Assembly: GCF_009910675.1 (NCBI RefSeq) | Contig: NZ_RSEJ01000011.1 | Span: forward strand, 62,001-126,000 | Length of the DNA stretch: 64,000 nt | Reading direction: 5' to 3' | From: Photobacterium alginatilyticum | GTDB taxonomy: Bacteria; Pseudomonadota; Gammaproteobacteria; Enterobacterales; Vibrionaceae | Shown: piece after piece, positions 55,236 through 63,674 of the stretch | Numbering within the stretch: position 1 is the first letter of the stretch | Layout: each line of letters opens with the position of its first letter | Made by a program: the position numbers and the translations under genes | Notes under the pieces: model-generated | Told to the model about the DNA's origin: nothing | What the model saw: the letters and a program-made list of their open reading frames with translations, nothing else | Databases searched by the model: none

Positions 55236-55793
55236 ATGAAGCGGGTCTTTTACATTAGTGATGACCTAGACGATCTGGAGTTGGTGGAATATGAATTGGA
55301 GTTGAGCGGGATCAGCCCGCCACAAATACATGTTCTGACCGACAACGATACTGAGGTTGCCAGCCATCACCACCTTCACCCCGTGAAGTCTATTATGCGT
55401 AACGATATTATTCACTCGACGGAGATTGGAGCCGTTGTCGGTGTCTGTGCCGCTGCTATTGTATTGCTGGTTGCTTTTTTGTCTGGTGCAACAGAAACGG
55501 TAGGTTGGGTTCCGTTCGTTATGTTGGCCATTGTGATGCTCGGATTCATTACCTGGGAAGGCGGATTGTTCGGGATTCAGGAATTGCACTACCAGTTCCG
55601 CCGTTTCAAGCAGGTGTTGAAATCAGGCAAGCATGTTCTGATGGTCGATGTAGAGCCGAACCAGGAAATTACTCTGGCCAATGTGACCCTGGCCCATGAC
55701 AAGTTAAAGCCAGCCGGCATAGGCAAGGCTCCACCGCACTGGTTGATAGCAACCCAGAATGGCTGGGCGAAAATGAAGAGAACGCTGCCGTAG
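55236..55793 (+). CDS. Conserved membrane protein of unknown function
   Basis: 185-aa protein. Start at ATG 55236 fixed by GGGAGG 5-6 nt upstream (55225-55230). An N-terminal cytoplasmic part (MKRVFYISDDLDDLELVEYEL) with beta-alpha character is followed by a His-rich stretch (TEVASHHHLHP) and two membrane helices (about 65-85 and 93-112), then a C-terminal soluble domain (LMVDVEPNQEITL). I recognise it as a conserved type in marine gammaproteobacteria but know no tested function. Monocistronic, ending at a terminator. Confidence 0.78.
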   Translation: MKRVFYISDDLDDLELVEYELELSGISPPQIHVLTDNDTEVASHHHLHPVKSIMRNDIIHSTEIGAVVGVCAAAIVLLVAFLSGATETVGWVPFVMLAIVMLGFITWEGGLFGIQELHYQFRRFKQVLKSGKHVLMVDVEPNQEITLANVTLAHDKLKPAGIGKAPPHWLIATQNGWAKMKRTLP

Positions 55794-55838
55794 TGATATG
55801 TCCTATGTTGTGCTCTAAACGCTGATTGCATAATAAAT

Positions 55839-55860
55839 AGGGAGGCCTGCGAGCCTCCCT
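55839..55860. terminator. Bidirectional terminator
   Basis: AGGGAGGC (55839-55846) pairs with GCCTCCCT (55853-55860), 6-nt loop, followed by GTTTAG. It separates the membrane protein gene from the convergent oxidase operon. Confidence 0.75.
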
Positions 55861-55873
55861 GTTTAGTTATCAA

Positions 55874-56215
55874 CTATTCGTTAAAAAAGACTTCCCGTAG
55901 CTGGAATATGTAGTCGGCCTCGCTGGCCATCAGAATCACGAGAACCAAGAGTACCAGCGGTGGTAGGAAAATGGTGTAAACCAAGGCCAGCCGTTCCCAT
56001 AGCATGTGCATAAATACACTGGCGATAAGGCCGGCTTTCAGCACCATAAACAGCAAGATCAGGCTCCAGCGTAGCAGTCCCTCTAGATGGTAAAAGTCGA
56101 CCAGATAAGACAGGGTACTGAGCACAAATAACAGCCCCCATATTTTCAGATACAGGCTGATTGGATGTTGCTGCTTATGCTCGGTCGAACCAGGGTGTGC
56201 AGTGTCCATGTTCAA
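55874..56215 (-). CDS. Cytochrome c oxidase subunit IV-type protein
   Basis: 113-aa membrane protein with three helices, the third starting about residue 75. PISLYLKIWGLLFVLSTLSYLVD and KAGLIASVFMHMLWER match the bacterial cytochrome c oxidase subunit IV (CtaF/CyoD-like) family, which stabilises the copper B site during assembly. Last gene of the oxidase operon, 6 bp after the upstream subunit III gene. Confidence 0.86.
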   Translation of the reverse strand: MNMDTAHPGSTEHKQQHPISLYLKIWGLLFVLSTLSYLVDFYHLEGLLRWSLILLFMVLKAGLIASVFMHMLWERLALVYTIFLPPLVLLVLVILMASEADYIFQLREVFFNE

Positions 56216-56221
56216 ATCCTC

Positions 56222-56893
56222 CTACCACAAGTAGAAAAAGGCGAAGATGAAAACCCAGACCAAATCGACGAAATGCCAGTACAGGCCGGCAATTTCAACG
56301 ATCTCGTAGTTGCCGCTGCGCTCGTAGTTTCCCCGCCATACCTTTGCGGCCACAATAAGCAGATAGAGAACGCCGATACTAACGTGAAGGCCGTGAAAAC
56401 CGGTGATCATAAAAAAGCTTGCCCCGAACTGGGCTGCCCCTGACTCGTTACCCCACGGGCGCACACCTTCCTCTATCAGTTTGGTCCATTCGAATGCCTG
56501 CATACCGACAAAGCTGAGGCCGAACAGGGCGGTGATCACTACCAGCAGTGCCGTGAGGCGGCGTTTTCGTTGGTACCCGGCATTGACCGCCATCGCCATG
56601 GTGCCGCTGCTGGTGATCAGAATGAATGTCATGATCGCAATCAGGATCAGCGGAATCGACTGACCGCCTATGGTCAGGGCAAAGACTTCACTGGGAACCG
56701 GCCATGGGGTGGTGGTGGTCATTCTGACCGCCATATAGCCGGTCAGGAAACAGCCGAAGACAAAGATATCGCTCAGCAGGAACAGCCACATCATGGCTTT
56801 GTTGGATGAAATGCGAAATACAGCTTGGTCCGCAGAGTAGTCCGCAACGATGGATGCCCATTGGCCGGACTGTGTTGACGGGGAATCGGCCAT
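56222..56893 (-). CDS. Cytochrome c oxidase subunit III
   Basis: 223-aa membrane protein with about five helices. Typical subunit III features: MWLFLLSDIFVFGCFLTGYMAVRM, MQAFEWTKLIEEG, the glycine-histidine helix FFMITGFHGLHVSIGVLYLL and the terminal AGLYWHFVDLVWVFIFAFFYLW. Complete in length for the short form. It lies in operon with another subunit-III-like gene 14 bp upstream. Confidence 0.92.
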   Translation of the reverse strand: MADSPSTQSGQWASIVADYSADQAVFRISSNKAMMWLFLLSDIFVFGCFLTGYMAVRMTTTTPWPVPSEVFALTIGGQSIPLILIAIMTFILITSSGTMAMAVNAGYQRKRRLTALLVVITALFGLSFVGMQAFEWTKLIEEGVRPWGNESGAAQFGASFFMITGFHGLHVSIGVLYLLIVAAKVWRGNYERSGNYEIVEIAGLYWHFVDLVWVFIFAFFYLW

Positions 56894-56906
56894 ACGTATT
56901 TACCTC

Positions 56907-57569
56907 TTATGTAAATCGCAACAGCCCCAATAAAAACAACCAGACAAAGAGTAAAAAATGCCAATACCGGGTGCAGAGGTTCAGTGACGGATAAAGGGAG
57001 TCACTGCGTCTGCGGACAGCGTGGTAAACCGCTATCGCCAGGGCTACCAGCCCACCCAGCACATGCAGTCCATGCAGGCCAGTTAACAGGTAGAAAAAAC
57101 TGTTGGCCGGGTTGCCCCCGACACTGTAATTCAACGCAAGCAGGTGTTGCCATGCCCAAAGCTGAGCTCCAACAAAGCCCAACGTAAAAAATACCGCGAG
57201 GTTCAGCAAGGCGCGGCAGGCATGGATGGAGGGCAGCAGTGCTGCCTTGCGACAACTCAGGTGCATTGCTATACAGCTCATGACAAGCATAGCAGTGCTG
57301 ATACTGAGCTGCCACGGTTCACCGAGTGGTTGCCAGTCATTGAGAGTCATCCGGATACGGTAGGCCACCGAGAATAAGAAAAACAGCATAGTGACCACGG
57401 CTATCAGGAGCCAGACTCCGGTGGAGGCAGAAGCATTTTCCATGGGGGGAAAGTACTTTCTGTCGGCGTCTGGGCTGAGGGTTACCTTGGCTTGATTTGG
57501 CTGGCCATTCTGCTCAAGGTTATTGTGTTCATGAGTATCGTCTTTGCGGCTATGGTGTTCAGGCTTCAT
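56907..57569 (-). CDS. Second cytochrome c oxidase subunit III-like protein
   Basis: 220-aa protein with a 45-residue polar N-terminal extension (KPEHHSRKDDTHEHNN) and about five helices. It shares TGLHGLHVLGGLVALAIAVYHAVRR and CTRYWHFLLFVWLFLLGLL with subunit III, but is clearly divergent from its neighbour. AGGGA lies 6 nt before the start, which overlaps the subunit I gene by 11 bp. Two subunit-III-type genes in one operon are less common; whether both occupy one complex is unknown. Confidence 0.85.
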   Translation of the reverse strand: MKPEHHSRKDDTHEHNNLEQNGQPNQAKVTLSPDADRKYFPPMENASASTGVWLLIAVVTMLFFLFSVAYRIRMTLNDWQPLGEPWQLSISTAMLVMSCIAMHLSCRKAALLPSIHACRALLNLAVFFTLGFVGAQLWAWQHLLALNYSVGGNPANSFFYLLTGLHGLHVLGGLVALAIAVYHAVRRRSDSLYPSLNLCTRYWHFLLFVWLFLLGLLRFT

Positions 57570-59361
57570 CGCTGTCCCTCTTCAGATTATTTGGCGAGGA
57601 AAGATTTTCGTCGGCATCTGAGGTTTGTTGGCCAGGTTGCTGAGCTGGCGGAGCGTTCTGCGGAATATAGTCCTCGTCATGTCCCGGTACGCTAAAGTCA
57701 TAGGCCCAGCGGTAGACAACTGGGAGTGATGAGCCCCAATTGCCGTGTCGGGGAGGCGTATCGGGTGTTTGCCACTCCAGTGAGGTAGCCTGCCAGGGGT
57801 TTCCCGTTGTCTGCTTGCCTTTCTTGTAGCTCCAGAACAGGTTGAAGATGAATATCAGCTGTGCGGCGCCGACAATCAGGGCGGCGATGGTAATGAAGGC
57901 ATTGAGGCTCTGCGCCGATTCCGGAATAAAGCTGTAGCCATCATAGGCGTAGTATCGTCGCGGCATACCGAGGATCCCCAGATAGTGCATCGGGAAGTAG
58001 ATGGCATAGGTACCGAGAAAAGTTACCCAGAAGTGCAGGTGGCCGAGGGGCTCATTGAGCATTCGTCCGGTGATCTTGGGATACCAGTGATATATCCCGC
58101 CAAAGATGACAAGAATAGGGGAGACACCCATTACCATATGAAAGTGGGCAATGACGAAGTAGGTATCTGATAAAGGGATGTCGACGATTACGTTGCCGAG
58201 GAACAGACCGGTCAATCCGCCGATGATAAAGCTGCTCATAAATGCCAGGGCAAACAGCATCGGTAAGCTTAGGTGGATATCACCTCGCCAGAGAGTAAAC
58301 AGCCAGTTGTAGACCTTGATGGCGGTTGGAACGGCGATCACCAGGGTGGTAGTAGCAAAGAAGAAGCCAAAATACGGATTCATACCGCTGACATACATGT
58401 GGTGGGCCCAGACAATAAAGCTCAGAGCAGCAATTCCCAGTATGGCCCATACCATCATCTTGTAACCAAAGATATTTTTGCGTGCATGGATGCTGATCAA
58501 GTCGGAGACGATTCCGAAGGCCGGCAAGGCAACAATATAGACCTCGGGGTGACCAAAGAACCAGAACAGGTGCTGGAACAGGATTGGGCTGCCGCCGCCG
58601 TAGTCGGTCTGCTGGCCCATCGAGATTATAGCGGGCATGAAGAAGCTCGAGCCGAGCAGTTTATCGAACAGCATCATAATGGCGCTGACCAGCAGGGCAG
58701 GGAAGGCCAGCAATGCCATGATCGAAGCGGTAAAAATGCCCCAAACCGTTAGTGGCATCCGCAATAGTGTCATCCCTTCGGTACGGGCCTGCAGTACGGT
58801 AGTGACATAGTTCAGGCCTCCCATTGTTGCCGCGACGATAAAGACTGCCAGTGAGATCAGCATCAGCACAATTCCCCAGTCGGTACCGGGAGTGCCGGGC
58901 ATAATGGCCTGGGGCGGGTAGAGCGTCCAGCCTGCACCTGTCGGTCCTCCGGTAACGAAGAAGCTGGCGATAAGGATCAGCGATGCCAACAGATAAAACC
59001 AGAAGCTGAGCATATTGAGAAACGGAAACACCATATCACGGGCACCGATCATCAGCGGGATCAGGTAGTTGCCAAAGCCGCCAAGAAACAGAGCAGTAAG
59101 CAGGTAGACCACCATGATCATGCCGTGCAGGGTCATAGACTGGTAGTAAGTATTTACATCGATGAAGTCAAACTGACCGGGAAAGCCAAGCTGAAGGCGC
59201 ATCAGCCAGGACAGGACCAGGGCGATCAGGCCCATGAAAATCGCGGTGAGCGAGTACTGGATAGCGATGACCTTGTGGTCTTGGCTCCAGACATACTTGG
59301 TCCAGAATGACTGGGGATGGTCATCCGAATCGCCGGTGTGTGAGGTGTTGTAATTGGACAT
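57559..59361 (-). CDS. ctaD: Cytochrome c oxidase subunit I
   Basis: 600-aa catalytic subunit. The heme-copper signature is complete: FWFFGHPEVYIVALPAFG (copper B histidine, cross-linked tyrosine and the type-A1 glutamate), WAHHMYVSGMNP (two copper B histidines) and DTYFVIAHFHMVMG (heme ligands). N-terminal heme histidine in YYQSMTLHGMIMV. The residues of both proton channels look present in outline. A hydrophilic tail of about 90 residues follows the last helix. It reduces O2 to water while pumping protons. Confidence 0.96.
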   Translation of the reverse strand: MSNYNTSHTGDSDDHPQSFWTKYVWSQDHKVIAIQYSLTAIFMGLIALVLSWLMRLQLGFPGQFDFIDVNTYYQSMTLHGMIMVVYLLTALFLGGFGNYLIPLMIGARDMVFPFLNMLSFWFYLLASLILIASFFVTGGPTGAGWTLYPPQAIMPGTPGTDWGIVLMLISLAVFIVAATMGGLNYVTTVLQARTEGMTLLRMPLTVWGIFTASIMALLAFPALLVSAIMMLFDKLLGSSFFMPAIISMGQQTDYGGGSPILFQHLFWFFGHPEVYIVALPAFGIVSDLISIHARKNIFGYKMMVWAILGIAALSFIVWAHHMYVSGMNPYFGFFFATTTLVIAVPTAIKVYNWLFTLWRGDIHLSLPMLFALAFMSSFIIGGLTGLFLGNVIVDIPLSDTYFVIAHFHMVMGVSPILVIFGGIYHWYPKITGRMLNEPLGHLHFWVTFLGTYAIYFPMHYLGILGMPRRYYAYDGYSFIPESAQSLNAFITIAALIVGAAQLIFIFNLFWSYKKGKQTTGNPWQATSLEWQTPDTPPRHGNWGSSLPVVYRWAYDFSVPGHDEDYIPQNAPPAQQPGQQTSDADENLSSPNNLKRDSDEA

Positions 59362-59392
59362 GGTCCTTTTCCCCTTGTTCTTTTAGCGTTGG

Positions 59393-60508
59393 CTATGGGC
59401 TGGGCGATGGTTCCGATACCGCTTTGATATAGGCGATAATGGCTTCGACTTCCTGATCGTTAAACTGATAGACCGGCATGATGGCCGGATAGCCTTTGAC
59501 GATTTCGGCTCCGGCATTGAGGATGGCGGTACGCAGGTAGGCATCGTCAACCACCACCTCGGCATCGTCAGACATCAACTCGGTTTTGCCATACAGGCCG
59601 AGCCAGGTGGGACCGACTCCGGGTTTGCCGTCCAGGCTGTGGCAGGCGATACAGCCGTTAACTTCAGATAAGGTTTTTCCCAGTTCGACCAGATTGGTGG
59701 TATCGCTGGTGGTTTGTGGTTGCTGACTGTCGGCGAAGGTTGGCTGGGATGCCAACCAGACCCCGAAACTGGCATCATCCTCGACAATTACCCGACCACG
59801 CATATTGAAATGCCCTATTCCGCATAGTTCGGCACAAAGAATATCGAAGGTGCCGCGCTGGGTCGGGGTAAACCAGAAATAGCTGACGGTACCGGGTACA
59901 AGATCCATCTTGGCGCGGAACTGCGGGACATTAAAGTTATGCAGGACATCTTTCGATCGGAGCAAAACTTTGAGCGAGGTGAACAGCGGCAGATGCAGCT
60001 CGGGGCCGATGATGATTCTGTCATCGGCCGAGGCCGGATCGTCAGGGTCGAGCCCCATAGGGTTGGTTGGGGAGATAAACTGAATACCAGTCTGACCCAG
60101 CTGATTGTCTTTACCGGGAAAACGAAAGCTCCACTTCCATTGTTCGCCGACCACCTCGAACGTTTGTGCTTCTTCGGGCACAGTGACGAATTTTCCGTAG
60201 ACCACCAGTCCCGGAGCCAGCAGTGCAACAATCCCGACGGTAGTGAGGCCGATAAGCCACGCCTCGAGCTTTTTGCTTTCCGGTTGATAGGTCGACTTTC
60301 GCCCGGGCTTATGGCGGTAACGGATCACTATCCAGGCAATCAGCAGGTTGATAACAATAAAAAAAGCACCGGTAATGATGATGGTCAGTGTGAAGGCATC
60401 ATCGATCTCGCCCCAGTTCGATGCAGCAGGCGTCAACCACCACGGACTGTAGTAGTGGAATGCAACGGAGGCAATGACAATCAGTATCAAGGCAATGGCA
60501 ATAGCCAT
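59393..60508 (-). CDS. ctaC: Cytochrome c oxidase subunit II fused to cytochrome c (caa3 type)
   Basis: 371-aa subunit II. Two N-terminal membrane helices, then a cupredoxin with all CuA ligands: H in DVLHNFNVPQFRAKMD, and CAELCGIGHFNMRG (two Cys, His, Met with the E). A C-terminal cytochrome c domain (about 285-365) has heme-binding CIACHSL and axial methionine region AIMPVYQF. The fused cytochrome makes this a caa3-type oxidase that takes electrons directly from a periplasmic donor. First gene of the operon II-I-III-III-IV, 31 bp before subunit I. No haem a synthase or assembly gene is next to it. Confidence 0.95.
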   Translation of the reverse strand: MAIAIALILIVIASVAFHYYSPWWLTPAASNWGEIDDAFTLTIIITGAFFIVINLLIAWIVIRYRHKPGRKSTYQPESKKLEAWLIGLTTVGIVALLAPGLVVYGKFVTVPEEAQTFEVVGEQWKWSFRFPGKDNQLGQTGIQFISPTNPMGLDPDDPASADDRIIIGPELHLPLFTSLKVLLRSKDVLHNFNVPQFRAKMDLVPGTVSYFWFTPTQRGTFDILCAELCGIGHFNMRGRVIVEDDASFGVWLASQPTFADSQQPQTTSDTTNLVELGKTLSEVNGCIACHSLDGKPGVGPTWLGLYGKTELMSDDAEVVVDDAYLRTAILNAGAEIVKGYPAIMPVYQFNDQEVEAIIAYIKAVSEPSPSP

Positions 60509-60672
60509 ACAGAAAGCACCTTAAATCGTTACTGGTCCTGTCCTTGATAAATACAGCAGCAAAATGTTTTCCCGCGAAGGGCGCCCGAAATCAATGGTGT
60601 TAGCGTGCTCTGCCGAGCTGAATGAATATGGATATTTTATAGTAAATTAGCTTAGTGGAGGAATGTGGTGTC

Positions 60673-60895
60673 CGCGAGCTGATAACTGTTTTTCTACTGC
60701 GCTGCTACAAAACTGAGAATGATATACGTGTGGAAGCAAAGAATTGAAGTACTGCTGGATATCTATTAATAGAACACATGCTCTATTAAATCGAAAAAGG
60801 AAGTTATGCTTCTAAATTGTGCTGATATGGGCAATAAATTGCTTTTAGCGGGGGGCAATTTCGTGAGCTGACAACAGTTTTTATCGTCGTCTGCT
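60673..60895 (+). repeat. 34-nt direct repeat pair
   Basis: Two copies at 60673-60706 and 60862-60895, both 34 nt, agree at 25 positions, 18 of the first 21 (CGYGAGCTGAYAACWGTTTT). Their starts are 189 bp apart. Function unknown. Confidence 0.5.
60762..60789. promoter_or_regulatory. Dyad TTAATAGA / TCTATTAA
   Basis: TTAATAGA (60766-60773) and TCTATTAA (60782-60789) are exact reverse complements around an 8-nt spacer. TCTATTAATAGA at 60762-60773 is itself a palindrome, giving three half-sites. It lies midway between the two divergent gene starts. Operator function inferred. Confidence 0.5.
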
Positions 60896-61051
60896 TTGAG
60901 GCAAATGACTGACTGTTATAGTCAAGTTTATTACCTATTTTAAATCAATTGGATAGCAGGGTTCTGCCTAGCAAGTAGTACAGCAGGATTAATTAGGTAA
61001 GCAAGCTAGTCTGCTACCGCCTTGTTAGCGTAATGTGTACTTAAGGAAGGT

Positions 61052-62539
61052 ATGAAATTGCGTATTAAGCTTTGTGACTGGACGATTGGCTCCCCACCTC
61101 AACAGCGCTCGAACTTGATTCGTCAACTTATCTCTTCTCTCTGCTGGGTTCTGTGTTTCTTGTTATTTCCGACAAAGGCCATAGCAAGTGATGTTGATCC
61201 TTATGTCGGGATATATAAGGCGGATATCGGCCTTATCCCCTATACCGTGATTAAAAAGCATGGGCAGCGTTATTTTGCACATGTGTCCCCGAGCTCGGTC
61301 GAGCTGGTGATTGATGAAACCGGTAAATTCAAAGCAAAGAATGCGAATATTGACATCTACGGTCAATTCAAAAAAAAGCAAGATGGACGATATCAACTAA
61401 AGGCGGTCAGTCTCTATGGGGTACGGCACGTCTACCGACGAGAAGTCTTAGACCCGCAGAGATATATTTCCGCCCTGTACAGTGACTCGCAAGCCTATAG
61501 TGAGTTCAGTCACCCCTCGAGTGAACAGTGTGCTGCCCCCTACCCAGATGCCCGAGTTGCCGGAGAGAAGTGGTTAAAGCGCTCGCCCCAAATGCAGTCT
61601 TTAGTTAGCAAAATAGAAGGCGGCCGTTTGGATTACGGAATGATAAATAGTTTGCTGATCCTCAAAGATGGCGAACTGGTATTCGAACGTTACTTCAACG
61701 GCTGGCAGGCGAGTGAACCCCATATGATGTTGTCAGTGAGCAAAAGTCTGACATCACTGCTGGTGGGGATGGCTGTTAAACAGGGGGCTATAAAAGATAT
61801 CAACCAACCCGCTGTGAGTTATTTGCCAGACTATAAAATGTATTTCCAGGGAGATAGAAAGAGGCTTACTCTCAGGCACCTATTGACGATGTCTCCCAGC
61901 CTGTACTGGGACAACTGGTTGAGACATCAAGATAGCTCGCCCAATACTGCGGGCATCGAATTCAATGGTAATGATTCAGTTGCCTATGTGTTGTCGCAGC
62001 CACTAAGTACGACTAAAGGCAGTATTACCTACAGCGGACGAATGGTGAGTGTGATGGGGGAGATTCTCCGTGTTGCCAGCAAACAGCCATCTGTCAGCGA
62101 GTACGCCAGAAAAGGCCCTTTGTCGGCCCTGTGTTTTCAGAATGCTTTCTGGGTCAAGCAAAAAGATCAGCGTTCCAATGTGGCCGGCGGTGTCGTATTG
62201 CGGCCTCGTGATATGTTGAAGCTGGGGCAACTGGTGCTTAATGAAGGCGAATGGAACGGGAAGCAGCTATTTGATGCCGATTGGATTAACGAGTCGATGA
62301 AACCGGCCTCGTCATTCGAGGCCAACGGTAATAAATACAGCTATTTCTGGTGGAATTCGGCCTATTATCATCAAGGTAAAAAATATCCGGCCATCAAGGC
62401 CGTTGGTTATGGCGGGCAGGAGATAGCAATTGTCAAAGATCTTGATTTGGTCGTTGTAAAAACGGCCAACAGCTTTTTTTCGGGATCGTTAATAGACAAG
62501 ATCATGACTGACGACGTGTTACCGACACTGGTGAAGTAA
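61052..62539 (+). CDS. Exported beta-lactamase-fold serine hydrolase
   Basis: 495-aa protein. After an N-terminal signal or membrane segment (about 28-47, LCWVLCFLLFPTKAIA) there is a domain of about 100 residues of unknown type. Residues about 190-490 are a class C beta-lactamase/esterase-like domain with catalytic SVSK (SxxK) in MMLSVSKSLTSLL, tyrosine motif TYSGRMVSVMGE (YSG rather than YxN) and VGYGGQEIAIV in place of KTG. This pattern is shared with 6-aminohexanoate-dimer-hydrolase-like esterases rather than true beta-lactamases. Substrate unknown. GGAAGG lies upstream of the start. Confidence 0.85.
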   Translation: MKLRIKLCDWTIGSPPQQRSNLIRQLISSLCWVLCFLLFPTKAIASDVDPYVGIYKADIGLIPYTVIKKHGQRYFAHVSPSSVELVIDETGKFKAKNANIDIYGQFKKKQDGRYQLKAVSLYGVRHVYRREVLDPQRYISALYSDSQAYSEFSHPSSEQCAAPYPDARVAGEKWLKRSPQMQSLVSKIEGGRLDYGMINSLLILKDGELVFERYFNGWQASEPHMMLSVSKSLTSLLVGMAVKQGAIKDINQPAVSYLPDYKMYFQGDRKRLTLRHLLTMSPSLYWDNWLRHQDSSPNTAGIEFNGNDSVAYVLSQPLSTTKGSITYSGRMVSVMGEILRVASKQPSVSEYARKGPLSALCFQNAFWVKQKDQRSNVAGGVVLRPRDMLKLGQLVLNEGEWNGKQLFDADWINESMKPASSFEANGNKYSYFWWNSAYYHQGKKYPAIKAVGYGGQEIAIVKDLDLVVVKTANSFFSGSLIDKIMTDDVLPTLVK

Positions 62540-62688
62540 TTACTCGTAGTCGCCATTGCTTTGGCAAAGCGAAAAGTGACGGCGGCAGTGAAATTACAGT
62601 TAACCTGTCATGAACAGTTTGATGCAACAGAGAACGTTCGCTATGTTTAAAAAATATTCTCGTAAAATCTGACTGTTAGGAGTGCTAT

Positions 62689-63606
62689 GTGGCTGGAGCA
62701 AGTTTATTGGTCCTATTAGACGATATCGCGACTGTGCTTGATGATGTGGCGGTGATGAGTAAAGTTGCCGCCCGAAAGACGGCTGGCGTGTTAGGTGATG
62801 ATCTTGCTTTGAATGCCCAGCAGGTTTCGGGCGTGAGGGCCGAAAGGGAGATACCGGTTGTCTGGGCTGTAGCCAAAGGATCACTTCGAAACAAGTTAAT
62901 ATTGGTTCCGGCGGCTTTGCTGATCAGCGCTTTTGCCCCGTGGCTGATCACCCCAATGCTGCTTGTTGGTGGCCTGTTTCTTTGCTACGAAGGATTTGAA
63001 AAAGTCGTCGAAAAAATGTTTCATTCCCCGCAGCTAAAAGAGTCCGAACTGCTAGATGGCTTGGATAAAGCCGACGATGTTGTTGAGTTTGAGAAGCAAA
63101 AGATTAAAGGCGCGATTAGGACGGACTTTGTCTTGTCGGCTGAGATTATTGTGATTGCGCTGGGTACGGTGCAGGAAGTGCCTATTGTTACCCAGGTACT
63201 GGTGATCAGCCTGATTGCCGTATTGATGACTATCGGTGTCTATGGGTTAGTGGCGGTTATCGTCAAACTCGATGACTTAGGGCTGTACCTGATTAAAAAT
63301 AGCTATGTTGCATCTTTTAAACATGCGATTGGTAATGCATTAATCAACGCCGCGCCATATTTGATGAAGTTTTTAGCCGTGGTCGGCACCATAGCCATGT
63401 TCTTAGTCGGTGGCGGTATTGTTGTCCACAGTATCCCGAACTCTCATGCCTTAGTTCACCTACTTGTTGAGCGGGTTGACATGATCCCCGGCGGCCCACT
63501 CATGCTACCGGCTCTGGTTAATGCGGTAATAGGACTACTATCAGGTGCTCTCGTACTTGCCGGGATATCTTTCTTCAGCCGCGTAAAGGCAATGACGAAA
63601 GAGTAA
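62689..63606 (+). CDS. DUF808 family membrane protein (YedI-like)
   Basis: 305-aa inner-membrane protein. The family opening AGASLLVLLDDIATVLDDVAVMSKVAARKTAGVLGDDLALNA is intact, then several membrane helices. GTG start at 62689 with AGGAG 7 nt upstream; the ATG at 62687 is out of frame. Function of DUF808/YedI is not established. Monocistronic or followed by the gene at 63675. Confidence 0.9.
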   Translation: MAGASLLVLLDDIATVLDDVAVMSKVAARKTAGVLGDDLALNAQQVSGVRAEREIPVVWAVAKGSLRNKLILVPAALLISAFAPWLITPMLLVGGLFLCYEGFEKVVEKMFHSPQLKESELLDGLDKADDVVEFEKQKIKGAIRTDFVLSAEIIVIALGTVQEVPIVTQVLVISLIAVLMTIGVYGLVAVIVKLDDLGLYLIKNSYVASFKHAIGNALINAAPYLMKFLAVVGTIAMFLVGGGIVVHSIPNSHALVHLLVERVDMIPGGPLMLPALVNAVIGLLSGALVLAGISFFSRVKAMTKE

Positions 63607-63674
63607 ATTAGGTCATTGGATAATTTGGTATTAACATGGCCAGATATGTTTAGCCTGATCTGATTGAGATTAAA

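Larger units (their letters stand above)
60509..61051. other. Divergent promoter region of oxidase operon and serine hydrolase gene
   Basis: 540 bases with no gene. It holds a 34-nt near repeat (60673-60706 and 60862-60895) and a dyad at 60762-60789. No RNA gene is recognised. A TATA-rich region near 60627-60650 might include the oxidase promoter. Confidence 0.5.

Noticed and set aside
59939..60547. Long antisense frame over the subunit II gene
   Set aside because: Antisense shadow of a strongly conserved gene; no start signal.
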